The translations under genes were made by a program, and so were the position numbers. The notes beneath the pieces are model-generated. The model had not been told where the DNA came from. It saw only the letters and a list, made by a program, of their open reading frames with translations, and did not search any database. Below are positions 8,313 to 16,280 of a DNA stretch of 64,000 nucleotides, in pieces. Origin of the DNA: Fervidobacterium sp. (GTDB lineage Bacteria; Thermotogota; Thermotogae; Thermotogales; Fervidobacteriaceae); assembly GCA_026419195.1 (NCBI GenBank), contig JANZZV010000001.1:248001-312000 (forward strand), written 5' to 3'. Positions within the stretch are counted from its first letter, which is position 1; every line of letters begins with the position of its first letter.

Positions 8313-9404
8313 CTATTCCCACGATATGTTGAAGGATTTCAAAACTATATCAATTTCACCCAAGTTCTTTGCCATTCCATCGGCACCAACTTTTTTCCAA
8401 AGTTCTTTATCTATACTAAATGGATAACCACCTACGATGATCTTCACATCTCTAATTGATTCATCTTTTCTTATTCTTTCTATCGTTTCAATCACGTTAT
8501 GTATATGAAAAGAAAGTGTACAACTTAGCCCAAAAACGTGTGGTTTCTTTTCTTTTAGAAATTTTACTGCCGAGTCAGCTGGAACGTTTGCTCCAAGGTA
8601 GTATGTATCCCAACCTTCGCTTTCAAGTACGTCAGCAACCATCCTTATACCGATCTCGTGTAATTCATCGTTTACGCACGCACCTACGAATCTCAAGCCG
8701 TTCTTTTCAGTTGTAAAAACGTGTTCGTAAAGTTGAGACATGATTAACTGTGTAACAGCTGTGAAATAATGCTCTTGAGCCACATTTATTTTGTGAGTTT
8801 GCCATAATAATCCAACTTCTTTTAAAGCAGGCTCAAAAATAAACATGTAGATTTCTTTAACGGGAATACCACTTTTGAAAGTGTTCTGTATCAAGTAAGA
8901 AGCTTCTTTTCTTCTACCATCAAGCAAATTTTTTAAATATTCCTCAGCTAATTTCCAATGCTTATTTTCTGGTGTTATATAAGATATTGCGTGTTCTTTT
9001 GATGTTTCTTGTGTTAATCTTTCAAGAGCATCCAGTATGTATTTTGAAATTGTATTCTCGTATTCAAAAGAGAAAACTTTCCTTAATACAAATTCCATAC
9101 ACTGAAGATTCAATATAAGTTGCTGTCTGTCAATACCAAGTCCCTCAAGCAAATAATACGCCCAGGATATGTAATCTGAGAAAATTACAGGGCTCTCGGA
9201 AATGATAGCATCTGCTAATGCTTGAAGATGGTAAGTAATATCTTCAAGACACTTTTCCTTCATGTAAGAATTATATGTTTTTAGCAACTCAGGTGATTTT
9301 TCAAATTGAATCTGTAATATTGATTCAGATAGCGAGTTTAAATTCTCAACGATGTAAGAGTATATTTTTTTATTAGATTCTGAAGGTGTTATGTTATCAT
9401 TCAT
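8313..9404 (-). CDS. Cobalamin-binding sensor protein, CarH-like B12 module
   Basis: A 363-residue protein whose C-terminal half has the architecture of B12 sensors. A helical cap contains the W-x9-EH signature (W201, E211, H212) described for CarH-type cobalamin photoreceptors. The B12-binding Rossmann domain has 'NDELHEIG' (ExHxxG, lower-ligand candidate H249), 'SCTL' (S294) and 'VGG' (325-326). There is no MerR DNA-binding domain; the first ~150 residues are helical and unrecognised. The gene begins 8 bases inside the end of the upstream diguanylate cyclase gene, so the two are translationally coupled. Corrinoid methyltransferase relatives share the fold, but the cap motif argues for a sensor. 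Which cobalamin form is bound is unknown. Confidence 0.85.
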   Translation of the reverse strand: MNDNITPSESNKKIYSYIVENLNSLSESILQIQFEKSPELLKTYNSYMKEKCLEDITYHLQALADAIISESPVIFSDYISWAYYLLEGLGIDRQQLILNLQCMEFVLRKVFSFEYENTISKYILDALERLTQETSKEHAISYITPENKHWKLAEEYLKNLLDGRRKEASYLIQNTFKSGIPVKEIYMFIFEPALKEVGLLWQTHKINVAQEHYFTAVTQLIMSQLYEHVFTTEKNGLRFVGACVNDELHEIGIRMVADVLESEGWDTYYLGANVPADSAVKFLKEKKPHVFGLSCTLSFHIHNVIETIERIRKDESIRDVKIIVGGYPFSIDKELWKKVGADGMAKNLGEIDIVLKSFNISWE

Positions 9405-10392
9405 CGCTATTCTCCTCTCTATTCTCAGAACCTTTTTTCATTTTGTACATCTTTTCATCTGCTTGTTTTAGAAAATATTCTACAAGTTCCTCCCTTGCAT
9501 CCTTAGGATCTACCGCAACAATTCCATAGGACAAGCCGGTAATTGGCTGAATTTTTTTAAGCTCATTACTTATTCTAACGAGTATTTTTTCCGCTTCTTC
9601 ATAAGAACAATTTAACAACAGAATAAGAAATTCGTCCCCTCCGAACCTAAATATGTTGTCAAGTCCTTCTCTCGTATACCTTCTCACAATGCTTACAAAG
9701 TCTTTGAGAATCTTATCACCTTCTAGATGCCCAAGCGTATCGTTGATTTTTTTAAAATTATTAAGGTCGACCATTACAAGTGAAATTGTGTATTTAAACC
9801 TCTTTGCTCTGGCAAATTCTTCTTTGATTTTCTCAAAAAAGTATCTTCTATTGTACGCTTTCGTAAGGTAATCTGTGACAGCCAGTTGTTCTAACTTTTT
9901 GTTTAACATTTCAAGCTCCAGAGATTTTTTCGTTACTTCTCTTTGATAATTCACTAATTCGTTGTTCAATTTGACTATTTCTTCCAAAAATCTAGTTTCA
10001 TCCTTTTCTTTTGAATATTGCTGGAATTTCTTGATCAAATTTCTAAATGTATTCGTTTGTTCGTTACTTATCTTAATCAACTCTTCGGCGATTGTTTGTG
10101 ATAAGTCGTTGAACAACATCATAACTATTTCGTCTCCGCACAAAAAACCGGAACAAAAAAATGCAACTGGATATTCATCTACGTAAAAGTTAAGGAGTTT
10201 ATCTAAGAAGTAATTATTCTCTTGCAATGAACCTATGATTTTTTTTATAGAAGCTTTTGACTTTTCAGTCAACACATCAAAAATTTGTTCCTTTTGATCA
10301 AAAACATTGTTGCTATCGTATATAACTTGAGTTATGATTCCTCGTTTGTTGAATTTTATAATCGCTTCAGTTATATATATTCTGTCTTTCAT
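9397..10392 (-). CDS. Diguanylate cyclase (GGDEF domain)
   Basis: It probably makes the second messenger c-di-GMP from GTP. The C-terminal GGDEF domain is complete: 'TDYLTKAYNRRYF' at about 173-185, 'MVDLNNFKKINDTLGH' at about 207-222, and an intact GGDEF at 251-255. The canonical inhibitory site (RxxD before the motif) is missing; the aligned residues are EGLD. A predicted coiled coil (~130-172) joins the cyclase to an N-terminal domain of about 110 residues with two Cys (C80, C85) that I cannot assign. There are no membrane segments, so it should be cytoplasmic. It overlaps the B12-sensor gene and is the first gene of that operon. SD GAGGTGA precedes the ATG. Confidence 0.9.
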   Translation of the reverse strand: MKDRIYITEAIIKFNKRGIITQVIYDSNNVFDQKEQIFDVLTEKSKASIKKIIGSLQENNYFLDKLLNFYVDEYPVAFFCSGFLCGDEIVMMLFNDLSQTIAEELIKISNEQTNTFRNLIKKFQQYSKEKDETRFLEEIVKLNNELVNYQREVTKKSLELEMLNKKLEQLAVTDYLTKAYNRRYFFEKIKEEFARAKRFKYTISLVMVDLNNFKKINDTLGHLEGDKILKDFVSIVRRYTREGLDNIFRFGGDEFLILLLNCSYEEAEKILVRISNELKKIQPITGLSYGIVAVDPKDAREELVEYFLKQADEKMYKMKKGSENREENSDE

Positions 10393-10490
10393 TTTTCGTT
10401 CACCTCAAATTGCATGATAAGTACCAAAACTATCTATGTTTACTTCTTGGTTAATTATTTTTACGAATTAATATTGTATTCTACTTTCTT

Positions 10491-10499
10491 ATTATATCA
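10491..10499 (-). promoter_or_regulatory. Probable promoter of the cyclase/B12-sensor operon
   Basis: The minus strand reads TGATATAAT, an extended -10, about 100 bases upstream of the cyclase ATG. The -35 region overlaps the T-run of the terminator of the upstream gene and is weak. Confidence 0.5.
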
Positions 10500-10510
10500 T
10501 AGACTTATGA

Positions 10511-10545
10511 AAAAAAACGACATTGAAGGATTATCAATGTCGTTT
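10511..10545 (-). terminator. Rho-independent terminator after the RNA methyltransferase gene
   Basis: A 12-bp perfect stem (AAACGACATTGA 10515-10526, TCAATGTCGTTT 10534-10545) has a 7-base loop and is followed on the minus strand by a run of T (complement of 10511-10517). It ends the transcript of the gene stopping at 10590. Confidence 0.85.
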
Positions 10546-10589
10546 GAATAATTTGATAGGTGGTTTACATTTGGGCCGGATTCAATTTC

Positions 10590-11918
10590 TTAGAGTTGCA
10601 ATAATGCAACATTTTCGACATGAAATGTTTGAGGGAACATGTCAAATGGTTGCACAGATAGTATCTTATATTTTTCTTTGAGAATCGATAAGTCACGTGC
10701 AAGGGTTGAAGGATCGCAGGAAATATAAGCAATCTTTTTGGGTTGTATTCTAAGGATTTCTTGGCATACCTGCCTGCCTGCACCACTTCTTGGAGGATCT
10801 AATACTATCACATCAACTGGAGAATCATAATTTTTCAAAAATTCCAGCACATCAGTTTCTTCGTATCTTACGTTTCTTAGGTTGTTTATATTCGCATTTG
10901 CTCTGCCTGCTTTAGCAGAGATATGCGAACTCTCAACGGCAGTTACGTGTTTGCTTAGCATAGCGAGTCGCATTGTGAATGTTCCAATTCCAGCGTAAAG
11001 ATCCAAAACATTCTCCGTTCCATTTAGCTCAAGTTTTTTGGTTACGTACTCTATCATCTTAGCTGTAACATTGTGGTTATTTTGAAAGAATGAAGTTGGT
11101 GGAACTTGGAATTTTTCATAATCCATTTCGATCTCCAGCACTCCTGAACCGTAAAGTACTTTGTATGGACCCCTTAAGACAATTTCATCTGAAGAGTTCA
11201 TCACATGCACTACGGAATTTATTTGGGGTAGTCTGTTCAATAGCGCGTTCTTTATGACTTTGGCTTCATTGAAGGTTTCTGTTTTCGTTACAAAGATTGC
11301 CATGGTTTGATTATTCGAATGCGAATATCTCATTACTAAGTGCTTCAATGTTCCAGTTCTTTTTTTTGGATCGTATATCTTAACTTTACTAAGTTGTACT
11401 ATTTCCGGTACTATTTGCAAAGTCTTATTAAAAGAAACAGGCGATATTGGACATTCATCTATACCAATCACCTCATTTGAATTTCTTGCCTTCAGTCCAA
11501 GGTAAATTTTGTCTTCTTTGAATGAAAAAGTGAATTCCATTTTACTTCTGTATTCAAATTCCAAGTCACTTTCTATTGTCGGGTAAACATCTACTTCTAT
11601 TTTTCCAATTCTTCTAAGTTGATCCTTTACAACCTCCCTTTTGAATTCAAGTTGTTTGTTGTACTCCACATCCATAAAATGACACCCACCGCAAATACCA
11701 AAGTATTTACACTTTGCTTTCCTTCTATAATTTGCTTTTTCAATTATCTTTTTGACTCTTCCAAAAGCTACATCACCCTTTTCTTGAAATACATTTACCT
11801 CTACTAACTCACTTGGGTATGCACCTTCAACAAATATTAATTTTCCACCTGGTAGTTTTCCTAAACCATAACCCCCGTGTCCCATACGCTCAATATAAAC
11901 AGTAAATATATTTTCCAT
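10590..11918 (-). CDS. RNA m5U methyltransferase, RlmD/RumA (TrmA-like) family
   Basis: It adds a methyl group to C5 of a uridine in 23S rRNA or tRNA, using S-adenosylmethionine. The N-terminal TRAM RNA-binding domain (~1-60) is followed by an iron-sulfur cluster cysteine set, 'CKYFGICGGC' plus the Cys in 'IDECPISP'. The SAM motif is 'VLDLYAGIGTFTMRL' (~298-312), the substrate motif 'VLDPPRSGAG', and the catalytic Cys lies in 'YISCDPSTLARD'. The C-terminal Glu is in 'QTFHVENVALL'. The family members RlmC, RlmD, RlmCD and TrmFO-replacing TrmA-like enzymes cannot be separated by eye, so no symbol is given. Length 442 is normal. Confidence 0.88.
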   Translation of the reverse strand: MENIFTVYIERMGHGGYGLGKLPGGKLIFVEGAYPSELVEVNVFQEKGDVAFGRVKKIIEKANYRRKAKCKYFGICGGCHFMDVEYNKQLEFKREVVKDQLRRIGKIEVDVYPTIESDLEFEYRSKMEFTFSFKEDKIYLGLKARNSNEVIGIDECPISPVSFNKTLQIVPEIVQLSKVKIYDPKKRTGTLKHLVMRYSHSNNQTMAIFVTKTETFNEAKVIKNALLNRLPQINSVVHVMNSSDEIVLRGPYKVLYGSGVLEIEMDYEKFQVPPTSFFQNNHNVTAKMIEYVTKKLELNGTENVLDLYAGIGTFTMRLAMLSKHVTAVESSHISAKAGRANANINNLRNVRYEETDVLEFLKNYDSPVDVIVLDPPRSGAGRQVCQEILRIQPKKIAYISCDPSTLARDLSILKEKYKILSVQPFDMFPQTFHVENVALLQL

Positions 11919-11959
11919 ATAGATTCGCCACCTCGCTGAACTTTACCTTCCACTAATTT

Positions 11960-11968
11960 ATTTTATCA
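11960..11968 (-). promoter_or_regulatory. Probable promoter of the RNA methyltransferase gene
   Basis: The minus strand reads TGATAAAAT, an extended -10, about 42 bases upstream of the start codon at 11918. No strong -35 is visible. Confidence 0.45.
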
Positions 11969-11973
11969 TAGCG

Positions 11974-13089
11974 TTACTTACTATCAAATTTTTGGATATA
12001 TCCAAAATACACAGAGGCTGCTAATGAGATCGGTATCATAAGCGCCAGAGATAGCCTTACGTTATTTCCAAATACTGCGTTGTAACCAGAAGCAATAAAA
12101 TCTCCAATCGACCAAGCAAATCCCATTGAAACCGATGAAGCTAATGCCTTCCTTGTTGGCAATATCTTTTGCGCTTGAACAATGTTGGCTGACATCAATA
12201 AAAATCCACAAAAATCAAAAGCTATGAAAGATAAGAATAAGGCGAAGATAGATTTTGCGCTCAAAAATGTTGTAACAGAGATTGCCATCCCCAAGAAAGC
12301 TATTAGATCCTGCTTTTTCGCCCCTATTTTTTCCATAAGCAAGACTCCAAGATAATTTGCAAGTACCCCCGCGATCATTCCGGATGTTATCAGCATTCCT
12401 GATAATGTAATGTGATAATTCAAGATTGATGTTATGTAGATCGGAGTGTAGGTATGAACGATAGACATGATGAAACTTCGTATGGTAACAACAAAGAGTA
12501 TAGGAATTAGGACGAAAGTCTCCTTGAATGAAAACTTTGGATTCAGTTTAACAGTTTTCAAAGGTAGTTTTGTTTTCATTATGTATATACCTATTACCAA
12601 AAATGGTATGGATACGAGCCACAAAGCTTCTATATCCAACTTCGAAACGTAAAAGGATATGAAAACAGGCCCTATAGCAGCACCAAATGTACCAGCTATC
12701 GAAAATATTGCTACCGACCTTCCACTACTTTCACCAGCCATAGCAGCACCTAAGGGATGAAAAGCAGAGTTCGCGATTCTAATAATCAAAATAGCTATCA
12801 AAGCAAACCAGAAGTTTGGAGAAAAGCCAAGCAATGCGATACCAAAGGCTTCGAGAAAATACATAGCAATAAGATATGACTTTGTAGAACGCACTCTGTC
12901 GAACCAAAAACCAAACAATATTTGCATCAAACTCGAAAAAGCAGCTGAAAGTGTGAGAAAGGTAGTTAAAAGACGTATCTCTATACTAAATTTAGTTATC
13001 AAGTAAGGTCCTATTGGATTAAAAAACGATACTAAGAAATCTAAAAGAAAATGTGAGATAATGGATAGATGCACTAAGCCGATAGTCAA
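11974..13089 (-). CDS. Major facilitator superfamily transporter, probable efflux
   Basis: A 371-residue polytopic membrane protein with about 11-12 hydrophobic segments. An MFS-type loop after the second helix reads 'FGFWFDRVRSTKS', and the second half starts with 'NPKFSFKETFVLIP'. The overall pattern, with 'HPLGAAMAGE' in an early helix, resembles fosmidomycin-resistance-type exporters (FsmR/Fsr), so drug or metabolite efflux is likely but the substrate is unknown. The start is TTG at 13089, supported by GAGGTG 5 bases upstream; no ATG is available near it. It has its own promoter with a palindrome over the -10. Confidence 0.82.
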   Translation of the reverse strand: MTIGLVHLSIISHFLLDFLVSFFNPIGPYLITKFSIEIRLLTTFLTLSAAFSSLMQILFGFWFDRVRSTKSYLIAMYFLEAFGIALLGFSPNFWFALIAILIIRIANSAFHPLGAAMAGESSGRSVAIFSIAGTFGAAIGPVFISFYVSKLDIEALWLVSIPFLVIGIYIMKTKLPLKTVKLNPKFSFKETFVLIPILFVVTIRSFIMSIVHTYTPIYITSILNYHITLSGMLITSGMIAGVLANYLGVLLMEKIGAKKQDLIAFLGMAISVTTFLSAKSIFALFLSFIAFDFCGFLLMSANIVQAQKILPTRKALASSVSMGFAWSIGDFIASGYNAVFGNNVRLSLALMIPISLAASVYFGYIQKFDSK

Positions 13090-13148
13090 ATTCCCACCTC
13101 TAATGTTTTAAGTGTTACAGTGACATTTAGTTAGCGAAACTAACTTTT

Positions 13149-13168
13149 CTATCATTTTACCATGATAG
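13149..13168 (-). promoter_or_regulatory. Promoter -10 of the MFS gene inside an inverted repeat
   Basis: The perfect inverted repeat CTATCAT-(6)-ATGATAG covers 13149-13168. On the minus strand its centre is the extended -10 TGGTAAAAT (13154-13162). A second small inverted repeat, TTAGTT-AGCGA-AACTAA, follows in the leader at about 13130-13146. The layout looks like an operator that would block RNA polymerase, perhaps a ligand-responsive repressor site for the exporter. This is inference. Confidence 0.45.
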
Positions 13169-13227
13169 TACTTTTTTCGCAAGGTTCTACATTGCATACG
13201 CAAGGTATTCTCATGTTAGTTTGTTTA

Positions 13228-13236
13228 TGGTAAAAT
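13228..13236 (+). promoter_or_regulatory. Probable promoter of the valS operon
   Basis: TGGTAAAAT is an extended -10, about 30 bases upstream of the degenerate GGDEF gene that leads the valS-folC-rsfS cluster. Confidence 0.5.
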
Positions 13237-13266
13237 TATTAAAATGGCAACAGGAGGATGGTGTGT

Positions 13267-13677
13267 ATGTGCTATATTCATCACTTGATAACTGGTGAAT
13301 GGATAGACGCGGTTACAAGGCTACCGAACAAGAAATTTGCCGAAAGAGTCATTGAAGAACTTAAAAGCAGCGCTGAGGAATTTTTTGCTTTGAACATGAA
13401 ACTTGATTTTCTTGCATCAGACCAGAGCACGTTGAATTTTGTACTTTCAAGGGTTTCGTCAGTTATTAAGCATAGTGTAAGAATTCCAAAAGATTTTGTT
13501 TTTAAGCTTGATGATAAAAACTTTTTGATAATCATACATGGAATTTCAGAAGGTGAGGCTCAAAAAATTTCACAAAGAATAAAAGACTCATTACATTATC
13601 TGTTGTTGACTTACGGTACACAAAAAATACAAGTCAATTGTGAAATAGAGATAAGTAAAATTGGAGGTGTACGTTAA
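13267..13677 (+). CDS. Small degenerate GGDEF-like protein
   Basis: A 136-residue protein whose sequence follows the GGDEF fold without its active site. It starts 'DAVTRLPNKKFAERVIEELK', resembling the domain's conserved D-x-LT-x-LPNR segment. At the signature position it reads 'LDDKNFLIIIHG', so GGDEF has become DDKNF. 'EGEAQKISQRIKDSL' corresponds to the following helix. It cannot be a cyclase; it may be a scaffold or nucleotide sensor, or a relic. The best start is the ATG at 13267, nine bases after AGGAGG; the ATG at 13258 touches the SD. Its stop shares a base with the valS start (TAATG), so its translation is tied to valS. Confidence 0.7.
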   Translation: MCYIHHLITGEWIDAVTRLPNKKFAERVIEELKSSAEEFFALNMKLDFLASDQSTLNFVLSRVSSVIKHSVRIPKDFVFKLDDKNFLIIIHGISEGEAQKISQRIKDSLHYLLLTYGTQKIQVNCEIEISKIGGVR

Positions 13678-16280
13678 TGGAGATAGGTACAAGATACGAG
13701 CCAAAAGGAATGGAAATGAAATGGTACAAGCAGTGGCTTGAAAAGGGTTATTTTACGCCAAAAGGTAGTGGTCCAAAGTATTGTATTGTAATTCCACCAC
13801 CAAATATAACCGGAAGAATACACATGGGACATGCGTTGAATATAACTATTCAAGATATATTAAGTAGATACAAAAGAATGCAGGGATTTGATGTGCTTTG
13901 GCTTCCTGGTGAAGATCACGCAGGTATCGCTACTCAAACGGCCGTTGAAAAGTTTTTGTCGATCCAAGGAAAGAGTAAAAGAGATTTTTCAAGGGAAGAA
14001 TTCTTGGATATAGTCTGGGATTGGGCAAATAAATATAGAGCAGAGATTAAAAATCAAATTATGTCCATTGGTGCTTCCGTAGATTGGACAAGAGAAAGAT
14101 TTACATTAGATGAAGGACTTTCAAAGGCAGTTAGAAAAGTATTTGTCGAGCTTTACAAAAAGGGATTAATTTATAAGGGAAAGTATATAGTTAATTGGTG
14201 TCACAGATGTGGTACGGTTCTTTCAGATGAGGAGGTTGAATATCAAGAAGAGGAAGGAACATTGTATTATATAAGATATCCTATAAAAGAAGAAGACGAT
14301 TTTGTCATAATTGCCACCACAAGACCAGAAACTATGCTTGGTGATACTGCTGTGGCAGTGCATCCATCAGACGATAGATACAACAAATATGTTGGTAAGG
14401 TTGCGATTTTACCGCTGGTAGGAAGAGAATTGCCGATAATCGCAGATAATTATGTTGATCCATCATTTGGAACAGGGGCTCTTAAGGTTACACCTGCGCA
14501 TGATCCTCATGATTATCTTATCGGACAAAGACATAACTTGCCTTTTGTTGATATATTCGATGAGAACATTGTGGTAAATGAAAATGGTGGAAAATTTAAA
14601 GGTCTAACCGCAGAGCAAGCAAGGAAGGCTATTGTCGAGGAACTGGAATTGCAAGGCTATCTTGTGAAGGTTGAAAAACTCAAACACTCTGTTGGCAGGT
14701 GCTACCGTTGTGAAACTGTTATAGAACCACGTTTAATGGATCAGTGGTTCGTCAGTATGAAACAATTAGCGAAACGGGCAATTGAGGCTGTTGAACAAGA
14801 TGAAGTCAAGTTTGTTCCAGAAAGATGGAAAAAGGTGTATTTAAATTGGATGTATGAGATACGAGATTGGTGTATAAGTAGGCAACTTTGGTGGGGACAC
14901 AGAATCCCCGTTTGGCAGTGTCAAGATTGTGGACATTACAATGTATCGGAAAGTGAAGTAACAAAGTGTGAAAAATGTGGAGGCGTTAATTTGAAACAAG
15001 ATGAGGACGTACTTGACACATGGTTCAGTTCGGCGCTATGGCCATTCAGTACAATGGGATGGCCAGACAAGACTCCTGATCTTGAGAGGTACTACCCAAC
15101 GGATGTTCTTGTTACCGGTTTTGACATTATATTCTTCTGGGTGGCACGAATGATAATGATGGGCTATGAGTTTATGAACGAAAAGCCATTCAGCGAGGTT
15201 TATATCCATCAGCTTGTAAGGGATAAATACGGGCGAAAGATGAGTAAATCACTTGGCAATGGTATAGACCCCATTGAAATTATCGATGAATATGGCGCAG
15301 ATCCAATGAGGTTTACACTTGCTATATTAGCTGCTCAAGGTCGAGATCTAAAACTCGATGTAAAATTTTTTGACACTTATAAAAAATTTGCAAATAAAAT
15401 TTGGAACGCTACAAGGTTTGTTTTAATGAATCTTGATGATTTTGAAAAGCTTGATGTAAATCATGAAGAACTTAGTTTAGTTGACAAATGGATTTTGTCA
15501 AGACTTCACAAAGCTATTCAAAAGGTTACGCAGTCGCTTGACAGTTACGATTTTAACATAGCAGCTGGAGAGATTTATAACTTTTTCTGGGATGAGTTAT
15601 GTGACTGGTACATTGAAGCCGTGAAAAATGAACTTAAGAAAAGCCATAGAAGACTTGTTCAAAATATTCTTGTTTACGTACTTGATATGAGTTTGAGGCT
15701 TCTTCATCCATTTATGCCTTTCTTAACAGAAGAACTTTGGACAAAGCTTCCAACAAGCGGTGAATCTATAGTTATTGCAAGTTGGCCAAAAGTTAATCAA
15801 GATTTTATTGATGAAGTATCTGAAAAAAGGTTCAATATGATAATGAACATCATAAGAGGCGTTAGAAATATTAGGGCAGAATTGAATTTACCACAATCTA
15901 CCAAGGTATGTACCTTTGTGAAAGGCAATCTTTCTGAAGAGGAGCAAGAATACATCAAGTTTCTTGGAAATGTTGAAGGCATACAATTTGTCGATCAAAG
16001 ACCTGAACAGAGTGCTACAGCGTATGTTTCGATTGATACTGAAGTATATGTATCTCTTGGAACGCTTATAGATGTTGAAAATGAGGTTGTAAGACTTAAA
16101 AAGAAAGTTGAAAAACTCAAAAACGACATGGAAAAATTCACCAAGAAACTTTCAGATGAAAATTTCCTAAGAAATGCTCCGGAAGATATTGTTGAAGAGA
16201 CAAAAGAAAAACGAAGAATATTCCAAGAGCAGATAGGTAGAATTGAGCAGATTATTTCTGATTTGGAGGCAAAAGTATGA
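13677..16280 (+). CDS. valS: Valyl-tRNA synthetase
   Basis: It charges tRNA-Val with valine and edits misactivated threonine. At 867 residues it is a typical class Ia enzyme. The HIGH motif is HMGH (49-52) in 'NITGRIHMGHALN', the KMSKS motif lies at about 521 ('GRKMSKSLGNG'), and a CP1 editing domain has 'TTRPETMLGDTAVAV'. Zinc-ligand cysteine pairs are visible ('CHRCGT', 'CQDCGHYN', 'CEKCGG'). The C-terminal anticodon-binding domain is followed by the ValRS tRNA-binding coiled coil (~805-867). GGAGGTG precedes the ATG. It overlaps the gene before it by one base and folC after it by four. Confidence 0.98.
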   Translation: MEIGTRYEPKGMEMKWYKQWLEKGYFTPKGSGPKYCIVIPPPNITGRIHMGHALNITIQDILSRYKRMQGFDVLWLPGEDHAGIATQTAVEKFLSIQGKSKRDFSREEFLDIVWDWANKYRAEIKNQIMSIGASVDWTRERFTLDEGLSKAVRKVFVELYKKGLIYKGKYIVNWCHRCGTVLSDEEVEYQEEEGTLYYIRYPIKEEDDFVIIATTRPETMLGDTAVAVHPSDDRYNKYVGKVAILPLVGRELPIIADNYVDPSFGTGALKVTPAHDPHDYLIGQRHNLPFVDIFDENIVVNENGGKFKGLTAEQARKAIVEELELQGYLVKVEKLKHSVGRCYRCETVIEPRLMDQWFVSMKQLAKRAIEAVEQDEVKFVPERWKKVYLNWMYEIRDWCISRQLWWGHRIPVWQCQDCGHYNVSESEVTKCEKCGGVNLKQDEDVLDTWFSSALWPFSTMGWPDKTPDLERYYPTDVLVTGFDIIFFWVARMIMMGYEFMNEKPFSEVYIHQLVRDKYGRKMSKSLGNGIDPIEIIDEYGADPMRFTLAILAAQGRDLKLDVKFFDTYKKFANKIWNATRFVLMNLDDFEKLDVNHEELSLVDKWILSRLHKAIQKVTQSLDSYDFNIAAGEIYNFFWDELCDWYIEAVKNELKKSHRRLVQNILVYVLDMSLRLLHPFMPFLTEELWTKLPTSGESIVIASWPKVNQDFIDEVSEKRFNMIMNIIRGVRNIRAELNLPQSTKVCTFVKGNLSEEEQEYIKFLGNVEGIQFVDQRPEQSATAYVSIDTEVYVSLGTLIDVENEVVRLKKKVEKLKNDMEKFTKKLSDENFLRNAPEDIVEETKEKRRIFQEQIGRIEQIISDLEAKV

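Noticed and set aside
13258-13266. Upstream ATG as start of the degenerate GGDEF gene
   Set aside because: It touches the SD AGGAGG; the ATG at 13267 has proper spacing.
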